Part shown: positions 15,172-24,568 of the stretch, piece after piece | How the letters are laid out: the number at the start of each line of letters is the position of its first letter | Numbering within the stretch: the stretch's first letter is position 1 | Assembly (NCBI GenBank): GCA_036523795.1 | Contig: DATDDN010000018.1 | Coordinates: forward strand, 1 to 38,925 | Direction: 5' to 3' | Source: 39-52-133 sp036523795 | Lineage (GTDB): Bacteria; Pseudomonadota; Gammaproteobacteria; Burkholderiales; Gallionellaceae | Length of the DNA stretch: 38,925 nucleotides | Program-made: the position numbers and the translations under genes | Notes under the pieces: generated by a model | What the model was told of the DNA's origin: nothing | Databases searched by the model: none | Seen by the model: only the letters and a program-made list of their open reading frames with translations

Positions 15172-16064
15172 CAACGGCCTCGCTTGCCTTCCAGCATGTT
15201 GTTGAGGCCGTCGCCCAGCAGGTTGAAGCCGAGGATGGTGAACAGGATGGCCAGCGCGGGCGCGGTGGACGGCCAGAAGTTGCCCTGCAGGAAGTAGTTG
15301 GCGCCGGACTGCACCATGTTGCCCCATGACGGGGTCGGTTCTTGCACTCCGAAGCCGAGATAGCTGAGGCTGGTCTCCAGCAGGATGGCCTCGCCCATGC
15401 CCAGCGTGGCCTGGATGATGAGCAGTGCGCGGCAGTTGTACCAGAGGATGTGCTTGAACACGATCACGCGGGTGCGCAGGCCGAGTGCGATGGCCGACTC
15501 GATGAAATTCTTCTGCGCCAGCAGGTGTATCTTGCCGGCGATGGCGTTCGCCACGGCGGGGATGCCGGTGATGCCCATCACCATCATGATGTAGTAGATG
15601 TCCGGCTTGAACGCGGCGATCACCAGCAGGATCAGCACCAGGCGCGGGAAGGAATCGAGCAGGTTGGAGATGTAGGTGATCACCGTCTCGGCATAGCCGC
15701 GCCGGTAACCGGACAGCACGCCCAACACCACGCCGCCGAAGAGCGCGATGAAGACGGCGAGCAGGCCGGGCAGGAAATAGGCCTGGATGCCCAGAATCAG
15801 CCGCGACAGGATGTCGCGCCCCATGAAGTCGGTGCCCAGCAGATGGCCGGCCGTGCCGGGCGGGGCCATCAGCAGGTCCATGTTGATCTGCTGCGGGTCC
15901 TGCGGCAGCAGGTCGAACATGCCGACCACGTAGGAGACCAGCACCAGCACCACGATCAGCAGTCCATAGCTCACGTAGACGAGATCGGGTATGGCGAAAC
16001 GCTTGTGCAGGGGCAGGCTGGAGTAGTCGCTGACGGCCGCGCTGGTCTGGATGTATTTTTTCAT
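15171..16064 (-). CDS. Peptide ABC transporter permease (OppC/DppC-like)
   Basis: 297 residues with six predicted inner-membrane spans. The N-terminal cytosolic segment has the OppC_N feel (LHKRFAIPDLVYVSYG), followed by GTDFMGRDILSRLILG, a hallmark of DppC/OppC proteins. The coupling helix region is ESAIALGLRTRVIVFKHILW, and the C-terminal part has LGFGVQEPTPSWGNMVQ. It pairs with the OppB-like permease 21 bases upstream. Same operon as the two ATPases downstream. Confidence 0.94.
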   Translation of the reverse strand: MKKYIQTSAAVSDYSSLPLHKRFAIPDLVYVSYGLLIVVLVLVSYVVGMFDLLPQDPQQINMDLLMAPPGTAGHLLGTDFMGRDILSRLILGIQAYFLPGLLAVFIALFGGVVLGVLSGYRRGYAETVITYISNLLDSFPRLVLILLVIAAFKPDIYYIMMVMGITGIPAVANAIAGKIHLLAQKNFIESAIALGLRTRVIVFKHILWYNCRALLIIQATLGMGEAILLETSLSYLGFGVQEPTPSWGNMVQSGANYFLQGNFWPSTAPALAILFTILGFNLLGDGLNNMLEGKRGR

Positions 16065-16085
16065 GGGAGCCTTGTCACCAGCGGG

Positions 16086-17024
16086 TCAGTGCGGATTGAC
16101 CGCAGTATAGATCAGCCGCTGCAGCAGGCTGCCCAGGCGCACGAACAGTGCGGCCATCAGCGAGATGCCCATGATCACCGCGAAGTCGCGATCCTGCGCA
16201 GCCTGCCAGGCCATGCGCCCCATGCCGGGCCAGTTGAAGACCTGCTCGACGATGACCGCGCCCCCCAGGATGAAGGGAATCTTGGCGGCGAAGATCGCGC
16301 TCACCGGCAGCAGCAGGCCTTCCTTGAAGGCGTGGCGCCACACCGAGGCGCCCTTGGCGCGCGCGGTGCGGATGTAGTCCTCGTTCATCACGCGGCTCAT
16401 TTCTTCGCGCAGATGGCGGATCACCTCGCTGATGGTGCCGCTGCCCAGGCCCAGCACCAGCACCGGCACCAGCCTGGATACCCAGTCTGTCTGCCCCGCA
16501 CCCAGCGGAAAGATGCCGAAGCCATGCACGGACACGTAGATCGCAAGATAGGCCAGCCAGAACACGGGCAGCGCGGAGAACACGTAACCCAGCATGGTGA
16601 GCGGCCAGCTGATGAGCACGCGCTGGTCGCGCATCGAGGAATACATGGCGATGGGCACGGCAACGCACAGGGTCACCAGCATCGAGCCCAGAGTGAGGTA
16701 CAGGGTGTTGAGACTGACACGCAGCAGCTCACCCGCCACCGGCAGGCCGGTGCGCACCGAGGTGCCCAGGTTGCCGCTCAGCAGATTCTGCAGCCAGGAC
16801 AGGTATTGCCCGTACCAGCTGCGTTCCACGCCCAGCGCGCTGTGTATGCCGGCCAGCACCTGCTCGTCGGGCAGCTGTCCTTCCAGCAGCACGCTGAACG
16901 GATTGCCGGGCGCGGCATACAGGATGCCAAACACCACCACGCTGACGCCGAACAGCAGGAGCACGGCCAGCACCAGCTCCTTGAGCAGAGTCTTGAAAAA
17001 TGCGCGCAGCTGGAATGACTTCAT
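16086..17024 (-). CDS. Peptide ABC transporter permease (OppB/DppB-like)
   Basis: 312 residues. A first span (VLAVLLLFGVSVVVFGILY) is followed by a periplasmic loop with NPFSVLLEGQLPDEQV, then LLSGNLGTSVRTGLPV, which matches the GDLGxSxxxxxPV motif of OppB/DppB. The EAA-like coupling loop reads DYIRTARAKGASVWRHAFKEG, and GGAVIVEQVFNWPGMGRM closes the family pattern. It forms the translocation pore with the OppC-like gene downstream. The SBP gene lies 55 bases upstream. Confidence 0.94.
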   Translation of the reverse strand: MKSFQLRAFFKTLLKELVLAVLLLFGVSVVVFGILYAAPGNPFSVLLEGQLPDEQVLAGIHSALGVERSWYGQYLSWLQNLLSGNLGTSVRTGLPVAGELLRVSLNTLYLTLGSMLVTLCVAVPIAMYSSMRDQRVLISWPLTMLGYVFSALPVFWLAYLAIYVSVHGFGIFPLGAGQTDWVSRLVPVLVLGLGSGTISEVIRHLREEMSRVMNEDYIRTARAKGASVWRHAFKEGLLLPVSAIFAAKIPFILGGAVIVEQVFNWPGMGRMAWQAAQDRDFAVIMGISLMAALFVRLGSLLQRLIYTAVNPH

Positions 17025-17079
17025 CTCAGCTCAACACCTGCTGGTGCAACAGCAGGCTGCCGCATCGCGGACACGCAGG

Positions 17080-18699
17080 TCATTTGCGCGATTGCGGCGG
17101 GATGTACCATTCATCCGCGTAGGAGAAGAACTTGTATGGGTGGATGGCCACGTGTTGCACCTTCTTGTGATAGGCGCTGTAGTTGGTCAGCGTCCACAGG
17201 AAGGTGTAGGGCGCCTCGTCCGCCAGCAGCGCGTGCAGCTTGCGGTTGATGGTGCGGCGCTTCTCGTGATCCAGGGTCAGCTTGCTCTCCACGATCAGCG
17301 CGTCCACTTCCGGGTTGGAGTAGCCGCCGAAGTTGTTCTTCCACGGGCCGATCTCGGCGGAGTGGAACAGCGACGAAATATCGGCCGAATCATCAAACAC
17401 CCAGGATGCGTAGATCACGTCAAAGCGGTGGTCGGCAAACACGTTTTCCTTCCACGACTGCCACTCCTTGAACTCGACCTTGATCGACACGCCGATCGCC
17501 TTCAGGTAATTCTGGAAGGCCAGCACCACGCGCTTGGCCGCTTCGCTCTCCTTCTCGATCGGCACCAGCAGGGTCAGCGCCAGCTTCTTGCCGTCCTTCT
17601 GCATGATGCCATCGGCGCCCTGCTTGAAGCCTGCCTCGCGCAGCAGTTCGCGCGCCTTCTGCGGATTGAACGGCAGCGGCTGCACGTCCAGGTTATACGC
17701 CCAGCTGCCGGGTGCAAACGGACCGGAGATGATGGTGCCCTGCCCGTTGAAGAACGCATCCAGCATCTCCTGGCGGTTCAGCGCGTAGCCGAAGGCCTGG
17801 CGCACACGCTTGTCTGCCAGCAGCGGGTTGCGCAGGTTGTAGCCGAAGAAGGAGTATGACAGCGCGTTGTACGGCTGCAGGATGAAGCGCTTGTCGCCCT
17901 GGATCTCGGCGATGCTGCGCGGGTTGACCAGCACTATCATGTCGATGGCATTGAAGGTCAGCGCCTGGGTCAGGATGTTCTGGTCGGCAAACGGCTTCGC
18001 GGTGAACTGGTCGATATGGGGCCGCCCCTTGAAATATTTTTCATTGGCCACCAGGGTGATCTCTCCATCCGCATTGACGCCCTTCAGCATGTAGGGGCCG
18101 GTGCCGATCGGATGCTGCACGAAAGGATCTTCACGGGTGAGATACAGCGGGTTGGACGGACCATGTTTGGGGATGATCTTGAAGGTGAACTTGGCCAGTG
18201 CATTCAGCACCGGGCGCTTCAGCGTGAACTGCACGGTGTAGTCGTCCAGCTTTTCCACCTTCTCGATGAATTCGTAGCGCACCTTGAGCGGCGTGATGGT
18301 CTTGGGGTGCATCATCACGTTGTAGGTGAACACCACGTCGCTCGCCGTGAACGGACGGCCTTCCTCATTCCCCTTGGGATGCCAGGTCACATCCTTGCGC
18401 AGGAAGAAGGTGTAGATGCGCCCGTCGCGCGAAACCTCCCAGCGTTGCGCCAGCTCGGGCACCACTTCCTGGCGCTCGTTGATGCCGACCAGGCCATTGA
18501 AGATCAGCTCGCTCAGGCGCAGCGAGATCATCTCGTTGCCGGTGATGGGGTCGAGCGTGGCCGGGCGGCCGTATTCGCCGTAACTCAACGTGCCGCCATT
18601 AGGATGAGCGCTCCTGCGGTTATCTGCGGCGTGTGCGCTGCCGACGACGATGCCCAACAGGCTCAAAGCCAACACCAAGATGATTGCGGACTGTTTCAT
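17080..18699 (-). CDS. Periplasmic peptide-binding protein (SBP_bac_5 family)
   Basis: 539 residues with a Sec signal peptide ending SAHA-ADN. The mature protein follows the OppA/DppA/AppA scheme: GRPATLDPITGNEM, LSELIFNGLVG, VPELAQRWEVSRDGRIYTFFLRKDVTWH, PFTASDVVFTYN, PIGTGPYMLK, KRVRQAFGYALNRQEML and FNPQKARELLREAGF. It delivers peptides or a peptide-like ligand to the permeases encoded immediately downstream. The ligand cannot be told from sequence. It sits 38 bases after the TPR gene, so it may belong to the long transcript that begins near 24.57 kb. Confidence 0.93.
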   Translation of the reverse strand: MKQSAIILVLALSLLGIVVGSAHAADNRRSAHPNGGTLSYGEYGRPATLDPITGNEMISLRLSELIFNGLVGINERQEVVPELAQRWEVSRDGRIYTFFLRKDVTWHPKGNEEGRPFTASDVVFTYNVMMHPKTITPLKVRYEFIEKVEKLDDYTVQFTLKRPVLNALAKFTFKIIPKHGPSNPLYLTREDPFVQHPIGTGPYMLKGVNADGEITLVANEKYFKGRPHIDQFTAKPFADQNILTQALTFNAIDMIVLVNPRSIAEIQGDKRFILQPYNALSYSFFGYNLRNPLLADKRVRQAFGYALNRQEMLDAFFNGQGTIISGPFAPGSWAYNLDVQPLPFNPQKARELLREAGFKQGADGIMQKDGKKLALTLLVPIEKESEAAKRVVLAFQNYLKAIGVSIKVEFKEWQSWKENVFADHRFDVIYASWVFDDSADISSLFHSAEIGPWKNNFGGYSNPEVDALIVESKLTLDHEKRRTINRKLHALLADEAPYTFLWTLTNYSAYHKKVQHVAIHPYKFFSYADEWYIPPQSRK

Positions 18700-18737
18700 G
18701 ACTCTCTCCCAAACTCTGTATCAACCAATTCTAACCG

Positions 18738-20240
18738 TTAGAATATCTTCACATCGCCGGCGCTTTGCTGCTCGACGGCATAAATCCCCTGCAACGCGTC
18801 CTGCATCTGCCTCAGTGCAGGGTATTGCTTGCTCATTTCAAAATAAATCTCCAGGCTCTCGGAGAATTGCTTGCTGCGGTAATACACCTGCGCCAGGCCG
18901 GCCAGCAGCACAGGATCGTTGATCTCGATCTTGTTCTTGTTCGCCTTGTCGCGCCCGGCTTCCAGATACTGCACAGCCTTCGCATAATCCTTGCGCGCCA
19001 GGAAATATCTGCCCAGCGCCGCATTCAGCGCAAAGAATTTCTTGCCCTCGGCGCTTTCGGCCACCGTCGCCGCACGCTGCGCGTGCGCGGCACAGTCTGC
19101 GCCCGCCTGTACACAGCTCTGCAGCAGTTCGGCCAGCAGCTCCGGCCGGCTGGCCGCCTGCTCCGCCATGTCGCGCCATTGCGCCTGCGCCTCCTGGCGT
19201 TTGCCGGCACGATACTGTGCCGCGGCCTGCACGCCGCGCGCATGGTCACGATATGCGGCAGGCAGCTTGGGCTGGGCCAGGAACAGCTCGGACTGGCGCA
19301 GCGCCTGTGCCGCATTGCCCTGCAACAGGTAGGCATCGGCGAGGTAGTAAGCCGACATGGCGGCCAGCCTGCTGTCCCGCGCCGCCTGCTCCAGCGCCTG
19401 GGTTGCCGCGTCCGCATACACCTGCCCCATGCTGCCCAGCAGGTCCGCATCATAGAAGCTCAGGGTCTTCGACTGCCCCAGCGTTTCCACGTAGGCGGCG
19501 CCGCGAAACTCCTGCTCGGCCAGCACATCCAGGCCCTTGTCGGCCATGTCGAGGCGCGCATAGGCACGCAACAGGTAACGCGCGCTGCGCGCGTTGATGC
19601 CCTTGTTCTGCTTCTTCAGTTCGGCCACCACTGCATCGGCGGCGGCCGCCGCCTGTTGCGTCTGCTGGCCTGCTTCGGCGCGGGCCGCGGCCAGTGCCGC
19701 GCGAACTTCAGGCTGCGTGCCGGTCACACCGGACCAGGTGGCCTGCGCCCGGGAGGCCTGATGCTGGTGCCAGTAGGCGGTCCCCAGGGCAACGCTGGCC
19801 TGTGCCTTGTCGCCGGGGGCCACGCCCGGTTGCGCAATAAAGCGCTGCAGGTATTTTATCGCGTCGGCATCCTTGCCTTCCGCCAGCAGTGCCTGCGCCA
19901 GGAAATAATTGACGTACACGCTGGACTGCCTGCCCTTCTGCGCCGCCAGCTTCTTCAGATAATCGAGCGCAATGTCATTGGCGCTGCCCTGCAGGGCCTG
20001 ATACAGCTCGGCGTTGCGCAGGCAGAGCATGCCCAGCGCGAGCCGTGCACCCGCCTGGCTGCCGGCATTCAGCGTGGCCAGCTGCGGACGCAGGTAACGC
20101 AGCGCCTCTTCATAATGATGCTTCTCGTACAACTTGAGCGCATGCGCAACGGGCTCATCCTCGGCGCCGGCCCACGCACTGCCGGCCAGCATCAGCGCGA
20201 GCAGGGTGTTGCGCAGGAAGGGGATCAGTCGCGCCATCAT
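18738..20240 (-). CDS. Exported TPR-repeat protein
   Basis: About 500 residues, signal peptide MMARLIPFLRNTLLALMLAGSAWA, then an almost all-helical, Ala/Gln/Leu-rich protein with multiple degenerate TPR units (for example HALKLYEKHHYEEALRYL near the start and LARKDYAKAVQYLEAG and GLAQVYYRSKQFSESLEIYFEMSKQ near the end). It is presumably a periplasmic scaffold. The ATG overlaps the stop of the TolB-like gene (AGATGATG), so the two are coupled. An inverted repeat ATTCTAAC-C-GTTAGAAT spans its stop codon. No specific orthologue recognised. Confidence 0.8.
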   Translation of the reverse strand: MMARLIPFLRNTLLALMLAGSAWAGAEDEPVAHALKLYEKHHYEEALRYLRPQLATLNAGSQAGARLALGMLCLRNAELYQALQGSANDIALDYLKKLAAQKGRQSSVYVNYFLAQALLAEGKDADAIKYLQRFIAQPGVAPGDKAQASVALGTAYWHQHQASRAQATWSGVTGTQPEVRAALAAARAEAGQQTQQAAAAADAVVAELKKQNKGINARSARYLLRAYARLDMADKGLDVLAEQEFRGAAYVETLGQSKTLSFYDADLLGSMGQVYADAATQALEQAARDSRLAAMSAYYLADAYLLQGNAAQALRQSELFLAQPKLPAAYRDHARGVQAAAQYRAGKRQEAQAQWRDMAEQAASRPELLAELLQSCVQAGADCAAHAQRAATVAESAEGKKFFALNAALGRYFLARKDYAKAVQYLEAGRDKANKNKIEINDPVLLAGLAQVYYRSKQFSESLEIYFEMSKQYPALRQMQDALQGIYAVEQQSAGDVKIF

Positions 20241-21454
20241 CTTGCTTTCAGCTTGGCGACAAAGATCTGGTCCCACTGGTCCACCTGGGCGCGGAAGGCG
20301 ATCAGGCCGTTGGGGCCGCATGCCACGTCGTGATTCATCTTGGTGCCGGTCTTCACTTGCACGCTCTTTCTGCTGGCCAGATCCACCACATAGATCGGGT
20401 TGTATTCCTCGCGCTCGTCCTTGACGTAGACAAGGCCGCGGCCGTCGGCCAGCCAGGCCGGGCCCTGCTCCACATCAGGCACCACGTCGGTGGCCACGAT
20501 GCTGCGTGCCAGCGCTTCGCTGTTCACGCCGTCGCTGCCATCCGCAGACACCACGGCCAGCGCCCACGCCTTCTGGTCGCCTGCTGCGTTGTAATTGGTG
20601 TAGAACGCGATCTTCTTGCCATCCGGAGACCACACCGGACGCAGATCGTCATAAGGCCAGCGCGTCAGAGCGCGCAGGCTTTCGCTCGGCCGCCGCGGAT
20701 CGTCCATCACATAGATCTCGTGGTTCTCGGTGCTGCCGTAGATCAGCGCAATCTTCTTGCCGTCCGGCGACCAGCGCGGATACAGGTAGGGTTTGTCGCC
20801 GTGCGTCAGCTGCGTCACTGCATGCGTGTGCGGGTCAAGCAGATAGGCATCCCCCTTGCCGCTGCGGCCGGACACAAACACCAGCTGGTCGGCGGTCGGC
20901 GACCACTGTGCCAGGCCGTCCTTCTCCTTGTGGTCGGTCAGGCGGTCTATCTTGCCGCCCAACTCCTGGCTGTACACATCGTAATTGCCTTCGCCGCCGT
21001 TGCTCATGAACGCCACCTTGCGCCCATCGCGCGCCCAGCTCACGCCGGAGTTGTAGCTGGCATCCTCGATAAGCCCCGGCATGAACAGCTGCAGCTCCCT
21101 GGCGCCGCTCGCATCCTGCGCCAGCTGATAGTAGATCTTCTGCAGCTGCACGCCGTCGCTGCGCGCAATCACGATTTCCTTCTTGTCGCCATGGCTGCGC
21201 TCGAACGCGATCAGGCTGCCGTTGGCCGACCACACCGGATTGGCGTCGTTGCGCCCTCCTTCCGGTGGCATCAGTGCGCGCACGTACTCCGGCTCCACCG
21301 CCTCATGCTCCGCAAGCGCCGCCGCAGGCTGCGCCGGAACGGCCGCCTGTTGCGCCTGCGGATGCATCTCCGGCTGCAGCTCGGCCGCCCAGCCCAGGCC
21401 GGCAAGCAGCAGGGCGGGCAGTGCCGGAAGATAGCGGTATGTGCGTGCGGTCAC
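20237..21454 (-). CDS. TolB-like PD40 beta-propeller protein
   Basis: About 405 residues with a signal peptide (TYRYLPALPALLLAGLGWAAE). At least six WD40-like PD40 blades can be read: WSANGSLIAFERS, WARDGRKVAFMSN, WSPTADQLVFVSGR, WSPDGKKIALIYG, WSPDGKKIAFYTN and WLADGRGLVYVKD. This is the beta-propeller half of TolB without the TolB N-terminal domain and away from tolQRA-pal. Likely a periplasmic interaction platform. GTG at 21454 is chosen because GGAGAG precedes it and it follows the previous stop by 13 bases; longer frames intrude into the upstream gene. Confidence 0.85.
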   Translation of the reverse strand: MTARTYRYLPALPALLLAGLGWAAELQPEMHPQAQQAAVPAQPAAALAEHEAVEPEYVRALMPPEGGRNDANPVWSANGSLIAFERSHGDKKEIVIARSDGVQLQKIYYQLAQDASGARELQLFMPGLIEDASYNSGVSWARDGRKVAFMSNGGEGNYDVYSQELGGKIDRLTDHKEKDGLAQWSPTADQLVFVSGRSGKGDAYLLDPHTHAVTQLTHGDKPYLYPRWSPDGKKIALIYGSTENHEIYVMDDPRRPSESLRALTRWPYDDLRPVWSPDGKKIAFYTNYNAAGDQKAWALAVVSADGSDGVNSEALARSIVATDVVPDVEQGPAWLADGRGLVYVKDEREEYNPIYVVDLASRKSVQVKTGTKMNHDVACGPNGLIAFRAQVDQWDQIFVAKLKAR

Positions 21455-21467
21455 CTGGCTCTCCGAC

Positions 21468-24032
21468 TTACAGGTTCTTGATCTGGTCCCAGAACTTCTT
21501 CGCGGTTTCGCGATGCTTCTGGAACGCGGGATCACCCTCCAGGCTGGCAGGGAAGAAGTCGAAGTAATCACGCCAGGCGAGGTTGGCTTCATTCAGCATG
21601 CCGGAGCGCTTGGTGATCATGTACAGCTTCTGGTAGGACAGGGCCAGATAGAAGTAGGTGTCGTGCACCGCCTCGTCGTACTCGTCGGTGGGGAAGAAGC
21701 GCATGTTCTGCTTGGCCACCTTCAGGTTCTGCACCGCCTTGGCGTAATACTGCGCCGCCGCATTGCGGTCGCCAGCCATGGTCTCGTTGCCCTTGTCGTA
21801 ATAGGCATGGCCGAGGTTGGTGTAGGCGATGGCATACTGCTTGTTCAGCAGCTGCTCGTTTTCGGGCAGTGACAGCACGTTCTCGAATTCGCGGATGGCC
21901 GCGTCGTAGTTGTCCTTCTCGTCCAGGTACAGCTGCGCCAGGCGGTGGTGCGCGCTGGAATAATCGGGATGGCCCTTGACCGTGGCGGCATAGGCCGCCA
22001 TGGCGCCGTCGATGTCACCCTTGGCTTCGGCGGCCTCGCCCAGCTTCATGTAATCCTTGTACAGCACGATCTTGCGCGCGCCGGTGCGGTCTTCCACCTT
22101 CTTGTCGAACTCGACCACCTCTTCCCAGTCGCGGTAGTTTTCGCCCACGCTCAGCCGCACGCTGTGGAAGCCCAGCCCCACGGCTTTGCCGCTCAGCGGG
22201 GTGCGCCCGAATTCCTCTCCATCCACGTAGATGCGTGCATTGGACGGAGTGGATTCCACCTTGAACAGCGCGGTGTTGGCGACCATCATGTAGTCCTTCG
22301 CCTCGCCGCTCTTCTCGATGCGCAGTTTTTCGGCAATCTGCTGGTAGCCATGACGGTACAGCATCAGGTTGTAGTTCTTGCCGGTGCGCAGGGTGACTTC
22401 GACGCGGCCATTGTTGCCGGTCGTGCCCACCCAGTCGTTGTTGAGGTAGACGTTGACGCCGGGCAGCGCCGTGGCGCCCTTGCCCACCCCGCCCTTGACC
22501 TGCAGGGTGACGAATTCGCGGCTCTTGTCGCTGCTGCCCGCTTCTCCGACATGCTGGTAGTGGCGCACCACGCGGTCGCCCACCACGACCTTCTCGCCGG
22601 ACTTGGTATCGCCGAGCTCGGCAAACGAGCTGTTATCCCCCACCTTCTTCACCAGCAGGCGTGCACCGCCGGGCGCGGCATCCTTGCCCGGCTGCGGCGT
22701 CACAATGAATTCTGTGCCACGCGAAATGGCGTAGCCCTCGCCCAGGTTGATCTCGTAGCGATCATCCTTCATGGCGACCACGGTCCCCTCGAAGGGGAAG
22801 CGCTCGATCACGTTTTCGACAATTTCCTTGGAGGCGCTGTTGATGTCGCTGCTGCCGCTGGCGCGGATCAGCTGGCTGAAGATCAGTTTGCCGCTGGCGG
22901 AGTGGAATTTGGCCTCGATGTAGTAGCCGCGCTCGTCCTGCGCCACGCTGCCCACGACGATCATGTCCACCATCTGCTGCAGGCGGGTGCCCAGCCAGCC
23001 CTTGCTGCTCATCTTGGCAACGGTCAGGCCTTCCTTCTTCATGTCCCCTTCCAGCGATTCGGCCGGCACGGCATGGAACACGGAATGCTTGAACAGCTGG
23101 TTACGCAGTGCGGTCTGCGTCTGCACCAGCACATCCTTCAGGTCGGTACCCGGCGTGTTGCCGGCGAAGCGGAACATCGCCACCTGAATCGGCTTGGGAT
23201 GCATCGGGTAGAAATAGTGGCGCACCGGTGTCTCGCCATCCAGTGGCACGTTGACCGTCCACGCTGCCGGCAGGTAGCCTGGCGCGTTGTAGGTGACGCG
23301 CACTTTCTTGCCCGGCTCGCCTTCGTAGCTGTACACCAGCACGCCGCTCGCATCGGTCTTGCCCACGCGCTTGCCGTCCACCGAAATCTCGATGCCGGCA
23401 ATGCCCACACCTTGACCGTATTCGTCCTTCACCGCCTCGATGTTCACTGCCACGCGTTTGAACAGGGCCACGTCAAATTTCTTGCCCGGCTCGGGCATGG
23501 CCGATTTCTGCCATTCCGAATAGCCAGGCTTGCTGACCGCGAAGCTGAGCGGCTTCTTGGTGGCCTGGTACTTGTAGAAGAACTCGCCCTTGTCGTCGGT
23601 CTTGCCGACCTCGTTGTTGCCCACCTTGACCGAGGCATCGGCCACTGGCACGCCTTTTTCCTGCACGGTAAACGCCACATAGGGGCTGGACTGCAGATCC
23701 ACGTCGAACACGTATTTCAGCACTTCGCCGGTGTTGGGCAGCTTGACGGTGAACTCGTTCTTCCAGGGCTTCACTTCCACCCCGGGAACATCAGCGGTCA
23801 CTTCAATCACCATCTGCTTGCCCGGAATGCGATTGGTCGTGGCGTTGAACTGGCCATCCTCGCCGGTCTCGCCCATTTCCTTGCCATCGGCGATCACCTT
23901 GGCATGCTGCACCACCTTGCCATTCATGGTGACGTTGACCTCCAGGTCCATGCGTGGCCCCTGATCTCCGCAGCCAAACAGCACAGCTGAAAGAGACAGG
24001 ATGGTCACTAAGCGGATTGCAAGTGTCTGCAT
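21468..24032 (-). CDS. Modular lipoprotein: Ig-like domains, CsgG/FlgT-like region, PEGA, TPR
   Basis: 854 residues. Signal peptide with lipobox LFGC at 18-21. Residues about 28-270 hold three beta-rich units of the carboxypeptidase-regulatory type (VADASVKVGNNEVGKTDDKGEFFY; IEISVDGKRVGKTDASG). About 282-415 is an alpha/beta region reminiscent of CsgG/LpoB/FlgT-type domains (VDMIVVGSVAQDERGYYIEAKF). About 415-490 resembles a FlgT C-terminal barrel (GTVVAMKDDRYEINLGEGYAISRGTEFIV). A further beta domain follows, then PEGA at about 588-640 (STPSNARIYVDGEEFGRTPL) and TPRs at about 660-800. I infer an outer-membrane or periplasmic assembly factor; domain names are by resemblance. Confidence 0.8.
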   Translation of the reverse strand: MQTLAIRLVTILSLSAVLFGCGDQGPRMDLEVNVTMNGKVVQHAKVIADGKEMGETGEDGQFNATTNRIPGKQMVIEVTADVPGVEVKPWKNEFTVKLPNTGEVLKYVFDVDLQSSPYVAFTVQEKGVPVADASVKVGNNEVGKTDDKGEFFYKYQATKKPLSFAVSKPGYSEWQKSAMPEPGKKFDVALFKRVAVNIEAVKDEYGQGVGIAGIEISVDGKRVGKTDASGVLVYSYEGEPGKKVRVTYNAPGYLPAAWTVNVPLDGETPVRHYFYPMHPKPIQVAMFRFAGNTPGTDLKDVLVQTQTALRNQLFKHSVFHAVPAESLEGDMKKEGLTVAKMSSKGWLGTRLQQMVDMIVVGSVAQDERGYYIEAKFHSASGKLIFSQLIRASGSSDINSASKEIVENVIERFPFEGTVVAMKDDRYEINLGEGYAISRGTEFIVTPQPGKDAAPGGARLLVKKVGDNSSFAELGDTKSGEKVVVGDRVVRHYQHVGEAGSSDKSREFVTLQVKGGVGKGATALPGVNVYLNNDWVGTTGNNGRVEVTLRTGKNYNLMLYRHGYQQIAEKLRIEKSGEAKDYMMVANTALFKVESTPSNARIYVDGEEFGRTPLSGKAVGLGFHSVRLSVGENYRDWEEVVEFDKKVEDRTGARKIVLYKDYMKLGEAAEAKGDIDGAMAAYAATVKGHPDYSSAHHRLAQLYLDEKDNYDAAIREFENVLSLPENEQLLNKQYAIAYTNLGHAYYDKGNETMAGDRNAAAQYYAKAVQNLKVAKQNMRFFPTDEYDEAVHDTYFYLALSYQKLYMITKRSGMLNEANLAWRDYFDFFPASLEGDPAFQKHRETAKKFWDQIKNL

Positions 24033-24080
24033 AATTCCCTCGACAGTTCGAATTTATACGTTGGATTGCTGTGCAGCGGA

Positions 24081-24530
24081 TTACATGCTGGGCGGCTGGA
24101 TGTTGACCTCGCCCGGATTGACGATCTTGTCTTCATCGGAACGGGAGCCGCGGATGGATCTGCGCTTCGCCTCCGGAATGCGCTTGAGGTCCACGTCAAC
24201 GGTCGGGCTGGAGAAGCGCCCCACCTCGACCGAGCGAGTCTCTGTCTGATAGCCGATGTTGGTGATTTCGACCTTGTACTGGCCCGGCTGGATCACGTCC
24301 TTGGCCGACTCGAATTTGCCGTCCGCCATCACCGACACCGAGTGCGACGCCTGCTCGACTGGAGCGGAGACATTGATCATGTTGACCACCGCACCTTCCG
24401 GCGTGCCCACTGCGGCCGGAATCGGCCGGTTGTTGGAATCCACCAGGCGAATGGTGCCATGTATGCTGGGCGCGCAGGCCGACAGCGCCAATGTCAGAAC
24501 CACTGCTGCGAATATCGTGGATAACTTCAT
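24081..24530 (-). CDS. Small lipoprotein with carboxypeptidase-regulatory-like domain
   Basis: About 149 residues: signal peptide MKLSTIFAAVVLTLALSAC with LSAC lipobox, then one beta-sandwich unit (IHGTIRLVDSNNRPIPAAV, SVMADGKFESAKDVIQPGQYKVEITNIGYQ) of the same general type as those in the 854-aa protein downstream. The C-terminal tail is basic and polar (KRIPEAKRRSIRGSRSDEDK). AGGAGAG precedes the ATG. First gene after a good minus-strand promoter, 48 bases upstream of the large lipoprotein gene. Confidence 0.78.
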   Translation of the reverse strand: MKLSTIFAAVVLTLALSACAPSIHGTIRLVDSNNRPIPAAVGTPEGAVVNMINVSAPVEQASHSVSVMADGKFESAKDVIQPGQYKVEITNIGYQTETRSVEVGRFSSPTVDVDLKRIPEAKRRSIRGSRSDEDKIVNPGEVNIQPPSM

Positions 24531-24568
24531 TACGCTCTCCTGTTGAGACATAAAGTGCAATGCCGCGC

